A stretch of DNA of 5,907 nt, taken from Longivirga sp036510975 (GTDB lineage: Bacteria; Actinomycetota; Actinomycetes; S36-B12; CAIYMF01). Below are positions 1 through 5,907 of the stretch, one piece after another. The translations under genes were made by a program, and so were the position numbers. Position 1 is the stretch's first letter, and each line of letters starts with the position of its first letter. The stretch spans positions 1 to 5,907 of the forward strand of contig DATCCY010000031.1 of NCBI GenBank assembly GCA_036510975.1, in the 5' to 3' direction. The notes under the pieces were generated by a model that was not told where the DNA came from, ran no database searches, and saw nothing but the letters and a program-made list of their open reading frames with translations.

Positions 1-1933
1 GCAGGCCGAGCTCGAGGACCGCGAGCGCGAGGGCAAGTACTACCGCATCGGCTTCCCCGCACCCGACGGCACGAACATCTATATCGAGACGACGCGTCCG
101 GAGCTCCTGGCCGCGTGCGTGGCGCTCGTGGCGCACCCCGACGACGAGCGCTACCAGCCGCTGTTCGGCTCGACGGTGCGGACCCCGGTGTTCGACGTCG
201 AGATCCCGGTGGTGGCGCACCATCTCGCCGATCCCGAGAAGGGGTCCGGCATCGCGATGATCTGCACGTTCGGCGACACCACCGACGTCACGTGGTGGCG
301 CGAGCTGCAGCTGCCGACCCGCCCGATCATCGGCTGGGACGGCCGGATCCTCCCCGAGACGCCCGCGTGGATCGCCACCGAGACCGGCCGGGAGACCTAC
401 GCCGCCATCGCGGGCGCGACGTCATTCACGGCCAAGGAGCGGATGATCGAGGCGCTCGGGGCCGCAGGCTTCGTCGAGGGTGACCCGCGGCCGACGCTGC
501 AGGCGGTGAAGTTCTACGAGAAGGGCGACAAGCCCCTCGAGATCGTGACGACGCGCCAGTGGTACATCCGCAACGGTGGGCGCGACGCCGACCTCCGTGC
601 GCGGCTCGTCGAGCGCGGGGCCGAGCTGCAGTGGCACCCGGCGTACATGCAGGCGCGCTACACCTCCTGGGTCGAGGGCCTCAACGGCGACTGGCTCATC
701 TCCCGCCAGCGGTTCTTCGGCGTGCCCGTCCCCGTCTGGTACCCGCTCGACGACCTCGGCCAGCCGGTCTACGACACCCCGCTCACCCCGCGCGAGGACG
801 AGCTTCCGATCGACCCGAGCAGCGATGCGCCCGTCGGCTTCGACGAGACGCAGCGCGGCGTCCCCGGTGGGTTCATGGGCGACCCGGACGTGATGGACAC
901 CTGGGCGACGTCGTCGCTCTCGCCGCAGATCGCCGGCGGCTGGGAGGCCGACACCGACCTGTGGAAGCGACTGTGGCCGTTCGACCTTCGCCCGCAGGCC
1001 CACGAGATCATCCGCACCTGGCTGTTCTCCTCGGTCGTGCGCGCCCACCTCGAGGACGACGTGCTGCCCTGGAAGCACGCCGCCATCAGCGGCTGGATCA
1101 TCGACAACGGCGACGGCAAGAAGATGAGCAAGTCGAAGGGCAACGTCGTGACGCCCACGGGCCTGCTGGAGCAGCACGGCGCCGACGCCGTCCGCTACTG
1201 GGCTGCCTCAGGTCGCCCCGGCACCGACACGGCCTTCGACGAGGGCCAGATGAAGATCGGCCGCCGGCTCGCCATCAAGCTGCTCAACGCGAGCAAGTTC
1301 GTGCTCGGCCTCGGTGCGGCGCTGCCCGACGACCTCTCGGTCGTGACCGACCCGCTCGACCGCGCGATGCTCGCGGAGCTGCGCGGTGTCGTGGCCGACG
1401 CCACGGCCGCCTTCGACGACTACAACTACGCGCGCGCCCTCGACCTGTCCGAGTCGTTCTTCTGGTCGTTCTGCGACGACCACGTCGAGCTGGTGAAGGA
1501 CCGGGCCTACGGCGCACGTGGCCCCGAGGCGGCCGCCTCGGCCAAGGCCGCGCTGGCCTTGGCCCTCTCGGTGCAGTTGCGGCTGTTCGCCCCGGTGCTC
1601 CCGTTCGTGACCGAGGAGGTCTGGGACTGGTGGCGCGAGGGCAGCGTGCACCGTGCCGCTTGGCCGTCGGTCGACGAGCTGTCCGGGGTGATCGGCGAGC
1701 CGGCGCTCGTGTCCGACGTCGCGACCGTGCTCTCCGGGATCCGCAAGGCCAAGAGCGACGCGAAGGTGTCCATGCGCGCCGACGTGACGGCGGCCGTCGT
1801 GAGCGGTGACGCCGACGCCCTCGGCCGGGTCGAGCAGGCCGGGGGCGACCTCGCCGCCGCGGGCCGGATCGCGCACCTGACCTTCCTGCCCGAGGGCGGC
1901 CCGCTGCGGGTCGAGGTCACGCTGGCGGACTAA
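1..1933 (+). CDS. valS: Valyl-tRNA synthetase, type 2 (archaeal-like), 5'-truncated
   Basis: Charges tRNA-Val with valine in the cytoplasm; class Ia synthetase. The gene enters from the left in frame at base 2; 643 codons are visible, and the start and the HIGH motif lie outside. Seen, in visible-residue numbers: the CP1 editing domain with ETTRPELL (29-36) and CTFGDTTDVTWW (88-99); ISRQRFFGVPVPVW at the return to the catalytic core; DVMDTWATSS (296-305); the KMSKS loop (374-378, bases 1121-1135); then a helical anticodon-binding domain from about 440. The CTFGD..D..WW signature, in place of the HDFND type of E. coli, marks the archaeal-like form known from archaea, Rickettsia and some actinobacteria. 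The protein ends TAA shortly after the anticodon domain, with no C-terminal coiled-coil arm, which fits that form rather than truncation. No Cys pair follows PVPVWY. The GTG at 119 is internal, not a start. folC, the usual downstream neighbour in actinobacteria, is absent. Confidence 0.96.
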   Translation, partial: QAELEDREREGKYYRIGFPAPDGTNIYIETTRPELLAACVALVAHPDDERYQPLFGSTVRTPVFDVEIPVVAHHLADPEKGSGIAMICTFGDTTDVTWWRELQLPTRPIIGWDGRILPETPAWIATETGRETYAAIAGATSFTAKERMIEALGAAGFVEGDPRPTLQAVKFYEKGDKPLEIVTTRQWYIRNGGRDADLRARLVERGAELQWHPAYMQARYTSWVEGLNGDWLISRQRFFGVPVPVWYPLDDLGQPVYDTPLTPREDELPIDPSSDAPVGFDETQRGVPGGFMGDPDVMDTWATSSLSPQIAGGWEADTDLWKRLWPFDLRPQAHEIIRTWLFSSVVRAHLEDDVLPWKHAAISGWIIDNGDGKKMSKSKGNVVTPTGLLEQHGADAVRYWAASGRPGTDTAFDEGQMKIGRRLAIKLLNASKFVLGLGAALPDDLSVVTDPLDRAMLAELRGVVADATAAFDDYNYARALDLSESFFWSFCDDHVELVKDRAYGARGPEAAASAKAALALALSVQLRLFAPVLPFVTEEVWDWWREGSVHRAAWPSVDELSGVIGEPALVSDVATVLSGIRKAKSDAKVSMRADVTAAVVSGDADALGRVEQAGGDLAAAGRIAHLTFLPEGGPLRVEVTLAD

Positions 1934-1962
1934 CCGCCACCCCGTGCGGCTCAAGTGGCCGC
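1923..1962 (+). terminator. Two small hairpins at the end of valS (weak terminator candidate)
   Basis: TGGCGG (1923-1928) and CCGCCA (1934-1939) form a 6-bp stem whose 5-nt loop holds the valS stop codon. GCGGC (1946-1950) and GCCGC (1958-1962) form a second, 5-bp stem. Neither is followed by a T run, so at most this is a U-less or leaky terminator. valS and the next gene could still share a transcript. Confidence 0.3.
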
Positions 1963-1970
1963 CGGTCGGG

Positions 1971-2036
1971 GTCGATCACCACGGGAGAGCCGGAACGCTC
2001 CTCATGGGCGTTCCGTGAGCGAACGAGGTGATCGGC
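1971..2036 (+). promoter_or_regulatory. Nested inverted-repeat leader that occludes the downstream RBS
   Basis: Outer stem: 1971-1980 (GTCGATCACC) pairs with 2027-2036 (GGTGATCGGC), ten pairs with one T-G wobble. Inner stem: CGGAACGC (1991-1998) pairs perfectly with GCGTTCCG (2008-2015) around a 9-nt loop. An internal loop of 10 nt (1981-1990) and 11 nt (2016-2026) separates them. The 3' outer strand is most of the Shine-Dalgarno sequence of the membrane-protein gene and ends one base before its GTG start, so the folded RNA would block initiation. The pairing is seen; a regulatory role (translational switch, RNA thermometer or riboswitch-like element) is inferred. A dyad operator in DNA is the alternative. 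I matched it to no known riboswitch class. Confidence 0.5.
2025..2033 (+). promoter_or_regulatory. Ribosome binding site that sets the start of the membrane-protein gene
   Basis: GAGGTGATC is a 9-base perfect complement to the usual bacterial 16S rRNA 3' end. The GAGG core ends 8 nt before the GTG at 2037, an ideal spacing. The longer frame could begin at the GTG at 2028, but that codon lies inside this site and has no ribosome binding site of its own. The GTG at 2037 is therefore preferred. Confidence 0.75.
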
Positions 2037-3332
2037 GTGGCCCGAACGTCCGCAGTCCCCGAGCCGTCGGCGACGATCTCGAGCGGCGCCACGATCCTGC
2101 CGGGCGTCCCGCTGCCCGCCTGGGCGCTGCCCGCCGAGCCCCTGCTGCCCGACCCCCCGCCCGCCCCGACGGCCGCCCCGGTCCCTGAGCCGGCGGTCCG
2201 GGAGCTGGCCATGGCCGGCGCTCCCGCCGCGGTCGCCGCCGTTGCTGACGCCCCATCGGCTTCCGTCGACGCTCCTGTCGCGGCCCCGCCCCGGCCCCCG
2301 GAACCGGCCCCGGCACCGTCGCCGGTCGCGGTCTCGACCCCGGTCCTCACCGTGGCCGCGCCGCTCGCTCCACCCGCTCCCCCGGCGCCGCCCGCCGAGC
2401 CGCTGCCGCCGGCGCCGGTCGAGTCGCGCCCGCACTCCCACCGCAGCGACGGATCGACCCCGAGCCCGCTGGACCAGCCGGTCCCCGCGCTGGCGCCCGC
2501 GGACCCGGTCCCGACCAGGGCCGAGGTCTACGCCGCGGCCGGCGCGGCTCCCCCGACCGCTCCGTGGGGCACCCCGCCCGCGCCGCTTCCCGAGAACGAC
2601 GACGCGCCGCTCGAGCTCGCACCGCCCGAGGGCGACGCTGTCGCCGACCTCGACCCCGACCTCGACGCCGACCCGGACCTCGACCCCGGCCCGCTCGAGG
2701 AGGACCTCGCCGACGAGGCGACGAACGCTCCGCGGGTACGCCGTCCGATCGTGGCGCTCGGCGCGGTCGCCGGCCTCGCGGCGCTCGGCGCGGCCGCCTG
2801 CTTCGTGTGGCCGGGCTTCCTCGTGCCGCCGGACGACACGGTCGCCGCACCCGTCCGCACCGCGGCCCCGGTGGTGAAGACCGTCACCCTCGCCGCTCCG
2901 CAGTCGGTGAACGGGCTCACCCTGCTTCCGGGTGCCCCTTCGGCCGCACTGACCACGGCCGCCACGAGCACCCGGCTGACGGGCTACACGGCGCCGGTGG
3001 CGGCTGTGTACGGCGCGGGCACGACGCCCACCGCCACCGTCATCGCGTGGAAGGCCGCGACGCCAGGGACGACCGCCGACGTCTCGACCGCGTTCGCGGG
3101 GTTCCAGGGCGCGACCGGATTCCCGGTGAGCGCCGTGACGCCCGTCCCGACCGGCACCCTCGGCGGGGACATGAGCTGCGGTGCCAGCACGGTCGGCGCG
3201 ACGCCGGCGTCGGTGTGCTTCTGGTCCGACGCCGCCACGTTCGGGTCGGTCACGGTGCTGCGGCCCGCGACCCCGGCGGACGGCGCCGCGATGGCGATCG
3301 CGATCCGCACCGCGATGGAGAAGGTCGGCTGA
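2037..3332 (+). CDS. Unrecognised single-pass membrane protein: Ala/Pro-rich arm, acidic repeat, exported two-Cys domain
   Basis: Function unknown. The 431-residue protein reads as four parts. Residues 1 to about 200 are low-complexity Ala/Pro with many PAP and PPAP runs, probably disordered. Residues 204-216 are an Asp-rich repeat (DLDPDLDADPDLD), followed by an acidic stretch. RVRR (233-236) precedes one hydrophobic helix of about 238-260; by the positive-inside rule the N-terminal arm is cytoplasmic and the C-terminus outside. There is no cleavable signal peptide. Residues about 265-431 form a Thr/Ala/Gly-rich domain with GGDMSCG and VCFWSD; Cys381 and Cys394 may form a disulfide. That G-G-x3-C ... 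C-x-W-x-D layout resembles uncharacterised actinobacterial membrane proteins I recall, which is a weak family link only. It lies 103 bp after valS on the same strand and converges on clpX. Unbroken frame and codon use consistent with a real high-GC gene. Start chosen by the RBS at 2025-2033. Confidence 0.85.
   Translation: MARTSAVPEPSATISSGATILPGVPLPAWALPAEPLLPDPPPAPTAAPVPEPAVRELAMAGAPAAVAAVADAPSASVDAPVAAPPRPPEPAPAPSPVAVSTPVLTVAAPLAPPAPPAPPAEPLPPAPVESRPHSHRSDGSTPSPLDQPVPALAPADPVPTRAEVYAAAGAAPPTAPWGTPPAPLPENDDAPLELAPPEGDAVADLDPDLDADPDLDPGPLEEDLADEATNAPRVRRPIVALGAVAGLAALGAAACFVWPGFLVPPDDTVAAPVRTAAPVVKTVTLAAPQSVNGLTLLPGAPSAALTTAATSTRLTGYTAPVAAVYGAGTTPTATVIAWKAATPGTTADVSTAFAGFQGATGFPVSAVTPVPTGTLGGDMSCGASTVGATPASVCFWSDAATFGSVTVLRPATPADGAAMAIAIRTAMEKVG
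2646..2684 (+). repeat. Short Asp-rich coding repeat (three copies of GACCTCGAC)
   Basis: GACCTCGAC occurs at 2646, 2658 and 2676, encoding the alternating Asp-Leu/Pro-Asp run at residues 204-216 of the membrane protein. Such codon-level repetition is prone to slippage, so copy number may vary between strains. Confidence 0.7.
2754..2798 (+). repeat. 18-bp near-perfect direct repeat inside the membrane-helix coding region
   Basis: Bases 2754-2771 and 2781-2798 are identical at 17 of 18 positions (T2767 versus C2794), with a 27-bp period. They encode ALGAVA and ALGAAA, so the hydrophobic helix consists of two nearly identical halves separated by GLA. A past 27-bp (9-codon) duplication that lengthened the helix would explain it, as would simple Ala/Gly/Leu codon bias. 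Confidence 0.6.
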
Positions 3333-3344
3333 CCGGAGCTCGTC

Positions 3345-3377
3345 GCTCGATCGAGCAGGGCGTCCGACCCGTGCGGG

Positions 3378-3379
<2 letters not shown>
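3345..3379. terminator. Convergent gap with a palindrome and a small hairpin (weak bidirectional terminator candidate)
   Basis: Only 45 bp separate the stop of the membrane-protein gene from the stop of clpX. The gap holds the perfect 12-bp palindrome GCTCGATCGAGC (3345-3356). It also holds a 5-bp stem GACCC/GGGTC (3366-3370 and 3375-3379, 4-nt loop) that overlaps the clpX stop codon. No T run is present on either strand, so termination here is inferred from the convergent layout rather than shown. Confidence 0.3.
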
Positions 3380-4661
<1,282 letters not shown>

Positions 4662-4668
4662 GTGATCG

Positions 4669-4675
4669 TCCTCTC
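4669..4675 (-). promoter_or_regulatory. clpX ribosome binding site
   Basis: GAGAGGA on the minus strand lies 7 nt before the GTG at 4661. It fixes the GTG start and argues against the in-frame upstream ATG codons, which would add up to 17 residues not found in ClpX homologues and lack a comparable site. Confidence 0.7.
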
Positions 4676-4679
4676 GTCG

Positions 4680-4695
4680 CATGCCGGGCGGCATG
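4680..4695 (-). promoter_or_regulatory. Small hairpin in the clpX leader
   Basis: CATGCC and GGCATG form a perfect 6-bp stem with a 4-nt loop, ending 4 nt before the clpX Shine-Dalgarno sequence. It leaves the ribosome binding site exposed. It could stabilise the 5' end of the mRNA or be chance. Confidence 0.35.
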
Positions 4696-4789
4696 AGGCC
4701 TGGCGGTCGCACCTGCTCGCGACCGTACGACTCCGACGCTACCGCTCGAGGGCCGGGGAAGGCCGTGTCGGGACACGCCGTTCGGGGGG

Positions 4790-4807
4790 TTTACGCCGAC
4801 AGCGCAA
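4790..4807 (+). promoter_or_regulatory. Candidate ClgR-type operator upstream of clpX
   Basis: TTTACGCCGACAGCGCAA matches the corynebacterial ClgR consensus as I recall it (WNNWCGCYNANRGCGWWS) at 12 of 14 constrained positions, including the full CGC-Y-N-A-N-R-GCG core. ClgR is the actinobacterial activator of clpP1P2 and other protease genes. The site lies about 130 bp upstream of the clpX start, where an activator could act, and abuts the hairpin at 4807-4837. Seen: the match. Inferred: that ClgR binds and controls clpX. No convincing -10/-35 pair is visible nearby. Confidence 0.45.
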
Positions 4808-4837
4808 CGCCCGCCCGACGTGCTGTCGGACGGGCGT
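4807..4837 (-). terminator. Strong GC hairpin downstream of clpP2, probable clpP operon terminator
   Basis: 4807-4819 pairs with 4825-4837: 12 pairs of 13, one C-A mismatch, 5-nt loop, almost all G-C. It begins 54 bp past the clpP2 stop codon and precedes clpX. Only two T residues follow on the minus strand, so it would be a U-poor terminator of the kind common in high-GC actinobacteria, or an attenuator allowing some readthrough into clpX. Confidence 0.55.
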
Positions 4838-4891
4838 CGCACCTGGTCAGAGCTGTTCCGAGCCCGGTATGAGCGGGTTCGGCGAGCTCGT

Positions 4892-5551
4892 CTAGTCGCG
4901 GGCGGATGCCTTGCGGGACGGGATCACCGAGTCGACGATGCCGTACTCCACGGCCGCTGCGGAGTCGAGGATCTTGTCGCGCTCGATGTCCTTCGCGATG
5001 AGCTCGACCGCACGCCCCGTGTGACGGGCGAGGATGCCCTCCATCTCGGTGCGCATGCGCATGAGCTCGTTGGCCTGGATCTCGATGTCGGTCCCCTGGC
5101 CGCCGCCCTCGGTGTAGGGCTGGTGGATCAGGACGCGGGCGTGCGGCAGGGCGTAGCGCTTGCCGGGCGAGCCCGAGGCGAGCAGGACCGCTGCGGCCGA
5201 CGCCGCCTGCCCGAGGCAGACGGTGGTGATGTCCGGCTTGACGAACTGCATCGTGTCGTAGATCGCCGTCATGGCCGTGTACGAGCCGCCGGGCGAGTTG
5301 ATGTAGATGCTGATGTCGCGGTCCGGGTCCATCGACTCGAGGCACAGCAGCTGGGCCATGATGTCGTCCGCGCTGGTGTCGTCGATCTGGACGCCGAGGA
5401 AGATGATGCGCTCCTCGAACAGCTTGGAGTACGGGTCCCAGGTCTTGGTGCCCTGCGAGGTCCGCTCGACGAACTGCGGAAGGATGTAGCGGGCCTCGGG
5501 CGCGAAGTAGCCCGCGCTGGTGCCCGACGACGGGGTGACGAGGTTGCTCAT
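4892..5551 (-). CDS. clpP2: ATP-dependent Clp protease proteolytic subunit ClpP2
   Basis: Serine peptidase subunit (family S14) that in actinobacteria assembles with ClpP1 into a mixed two-ring 14-mer degrading proteins delivered by ClpX or ClpC. The 219-residue protein has a complete triad: Ser118 in GQAASAA, His143 in LIHQP, Asp192 in ERDK. The conserved Arg191 beside it and the handle motif TDIEIQA are present, as is INSPGGS, the oxyanion-strand region. Residues 1 to about 18 precede the family core (ARYILPQFVER) and may be a propeptide, as in M. tuberculosis ClpP2, whose ARYILP..IE and KLFEERIIFLGVQ segments it closely resembles. The ATG at 5551 is preceded by GGAGAG (5563-5568) with a rather long 11-nt gap. 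It follows clpP1 after only 20 bp, so the two are one operon with probable translational coupling. Assignment as ClpP2 rests on order and sequence similarity. Confidence 0.97.
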   Translation of the reverse strand: MSNLVTPSSGTSAGYFAPEARYILPQFVERTSQGTKTWDPYSKLFEERIIFLGVQIDDTSADDIMAQLLCLESMDPDRDISIYINSPGGSYTAMTAIYDTMQFVKPDITTVCLGQAASAAAVLLASGSPGKRYALPHARVLIHQPYTEGGGQGTDIEIQANELMRMRTEMEGILARHTGRAVELIAKDIERDKILDSAAAVEYGIVDSVIPSRKASARD

Positions 5552-5571
5552 GATGGGTGTCTCTCTCCGTC

Positions 5572-5907
5572 TCAGGCCGTGCCGCCGCCGCCGGCGACGT
5601 CAGCAGCTGACGTCACGACGTGGTCGACGATTCCGTAGTCCTTGGCTTCATCCGCGGAGAACCACTTCTCCCACTCGGAGTCCTCGACGATGCGGTCGAT
5701 GGGCTGTCCGGTGTGGTGCGCGATGAGCTCGGCGAGCTGCTTCTTGAGGAGCAGCATCTGCTCCGCCTGCTTCTGCACCAGCGACTGGACGCCGCCCAAG
5801 CCGCCGAGCGGCTGGTGCATCATCACGCGAGCGTGCTTGAGGGCGTAGCGCTTGCCGGGGGCCCCGGCGGTGAGCAGGAACTGCCCCATCGACGCGCACA
5901 TCCCGAG
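5572..5907 (-). CDS. clpP1: Clp protease proteolytic subunit ClpP1, N-terminal half outside the window, atypical active site
   Basis: First ClpP subunit of the clpP1-clpP2 operon; 111 C-terminal codons are visible of about 200. The frame is open to the window edge, so the internal ATG at 5901 is not the start. Seen: the nucleophile Ser6 of the fragment (bases 5890-5892, in GMCASMGQ) and His31 (5815-5817, in MMHQP), at the standard 25-residue spacing. The third triad position, 74 residues after Ser exactly as in ClpP2, is Glu80 (5668-5670) instead of Asp. It is preceded by Trp (5671-5673) where ClpP proteins normally have Arg: the usual S-D-R-D-R-W-F reads S-E-W-E-K-W-F. The handle helix also lacks the D-I-x-I motif and reads SLVQKQAEQ. 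The C-terminus is a short Gly-rich tail (AGGGGTA). The frame is intact, so this is a functional or specialised subunit, not an obvious pseudogene. Activity cannot be judged from sequence. Confidence 0.95.
   Translation of the reverse strand, partial: LGMCASMGQFLLTAGAPGKRYALKHARVMMHQPLGGLGGVQSLVQKQAEQMLLLKKQLAELIAHHTGQPIDRIVEDSEWEKWFSADEAKDYGIVDHVVTSAADVAGGGGTA
5596..5614. repeat. Perfect 8-bp inverted repeat in the clpP1 3' coding end
   Basis: GACGTCAG (5596-5603) and CTGACGTC (5607-5614) are perfectly inverted around a 3-base spacer, 22 bp before the clpP1 stop codon. The stretch encodes part of the variable tail (TSAADV), so the symmetry is not forced by a conserved protein motif. It could form an mRNA hairpin affecting clpP1-clpP2 coupling, act as a protein-binding dyad, or be chance. 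Confidence 0.5.

Noticed and set aside
422..1177. Long minus-strand open frame of 251 codons opposite valS
   Set aside because: It is antisense to a strongly conserved gene, its translation is Arg/Gly/Val-rich with no recognisable motif, and high-GC codon bias keeps such frames open by default.
2004..2018. Four-codon upstream reading frame (M-G-V-P-stop) in the leader
   Set aside because: It has no Shine-Dalgarno sequence and its start codon lies in the loop of the inner hairpin; probably chance.
1981..2026. Glycine-riboswitch-like GGGAGAG in the leader
   Set aside because: The 3' conserved half of the glycine aptamer (CCGAAGG type) is not present, and the downstream gene is not a glycine-metabolism gene or a clear transporter.
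2028..2036. GTG at 2028 as the start of the membrane-protein gene
   Set aside because: It lies inside the strong Shine-Dalgarno sequence of the GTG at 2037 and has no RBS of its own.
4662..4712. N-terminal extension of ClpX by 17 residues
   Set aside because: The frame is open, but ClpX homologues begin at (M/V)AR(V/I)GDGG, and the GAGAGGA site at 4669-4675 points to the GTG at 4661.
4736..4741. TAGCGT as a clpX -10 element
   Set aside because: It fits the loose TAnnnT pattern, but no acceptable -35 hexamer lies 16-18 bp upstream, so I do not call a promoter.
4820..5638. Plus-strand open frame of 272 codons opposite clpP2
   Set aside because: It is antisense to clpP2 across its whole length, with low-complexity Arg/Leu/Asp translation and no supporting RBS.

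Overview
This is a high-GC actinobacterial (Actinomycetota) housekeeping window centred on the Clp protease locus. The lineage call rests on the very high GC content, frequent GTG starts, a tandem clpP1-clpP2 pair next to clpX, and a ClpX N-terminus (ARVGDGGDLLKC) and tail (RREKSA) typical of the phylum. A Micrococcales-like organism is plausible but not proven. I see no phage, transposon, CRISPR or RNA gene.

Layout, left to right. (1) The C-terminal three quarters of valyl-tRNA synthetase, of the archaeal-like 'type 2' form without a C-terminal coiled-coil arm (+, truncated by the window start). (2) A 103-bp spacer with two small hairpins at the valS end and a nested inverted repeat whose outer 10-bp stem buries the ribosome binding site of the next gene. 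(3) A 431-residue unrecognised single-pass membrane protein with a long Ala/Pro-rich cytoplasmic arm, an acidic Asp repeat, one membrane helix and an exported two-cysteine domain (+). (4) A 45-bp convergent gap. (5) clpX (-), read from a GTG start. (6) A 230-bp spacer with a strong hairpin that probably ends the clpP transcript, and next to it a good match to the actinobacterial ClgR operator. (7) clpP2 (-), complete. (8) The C-terminal half of clpP1 (-), truncated by the window end.

ClpP1 and ClpP2 form the mixed two-ring peptidase of actinobacteria. ClpX is the AAA+ unfoldase that feeds it. clpP1 and clpP2 are 20 bp apart and clearly one operon; clpX appears to be a separate transcription unit.

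The points most worth a second look are these: ClpP1 has Glu where the catalytic Asp should be and Trp in place of the adjacent conserved Arg, while ClpP2 is canonical; the RBS-sequestering leader before the membrane protein; the ClgR-like site upstream of clpX; and the unknown membrane protein itself. The rest is ordinary housekeeping sequence, and I do not claim a new multi-gene system here.
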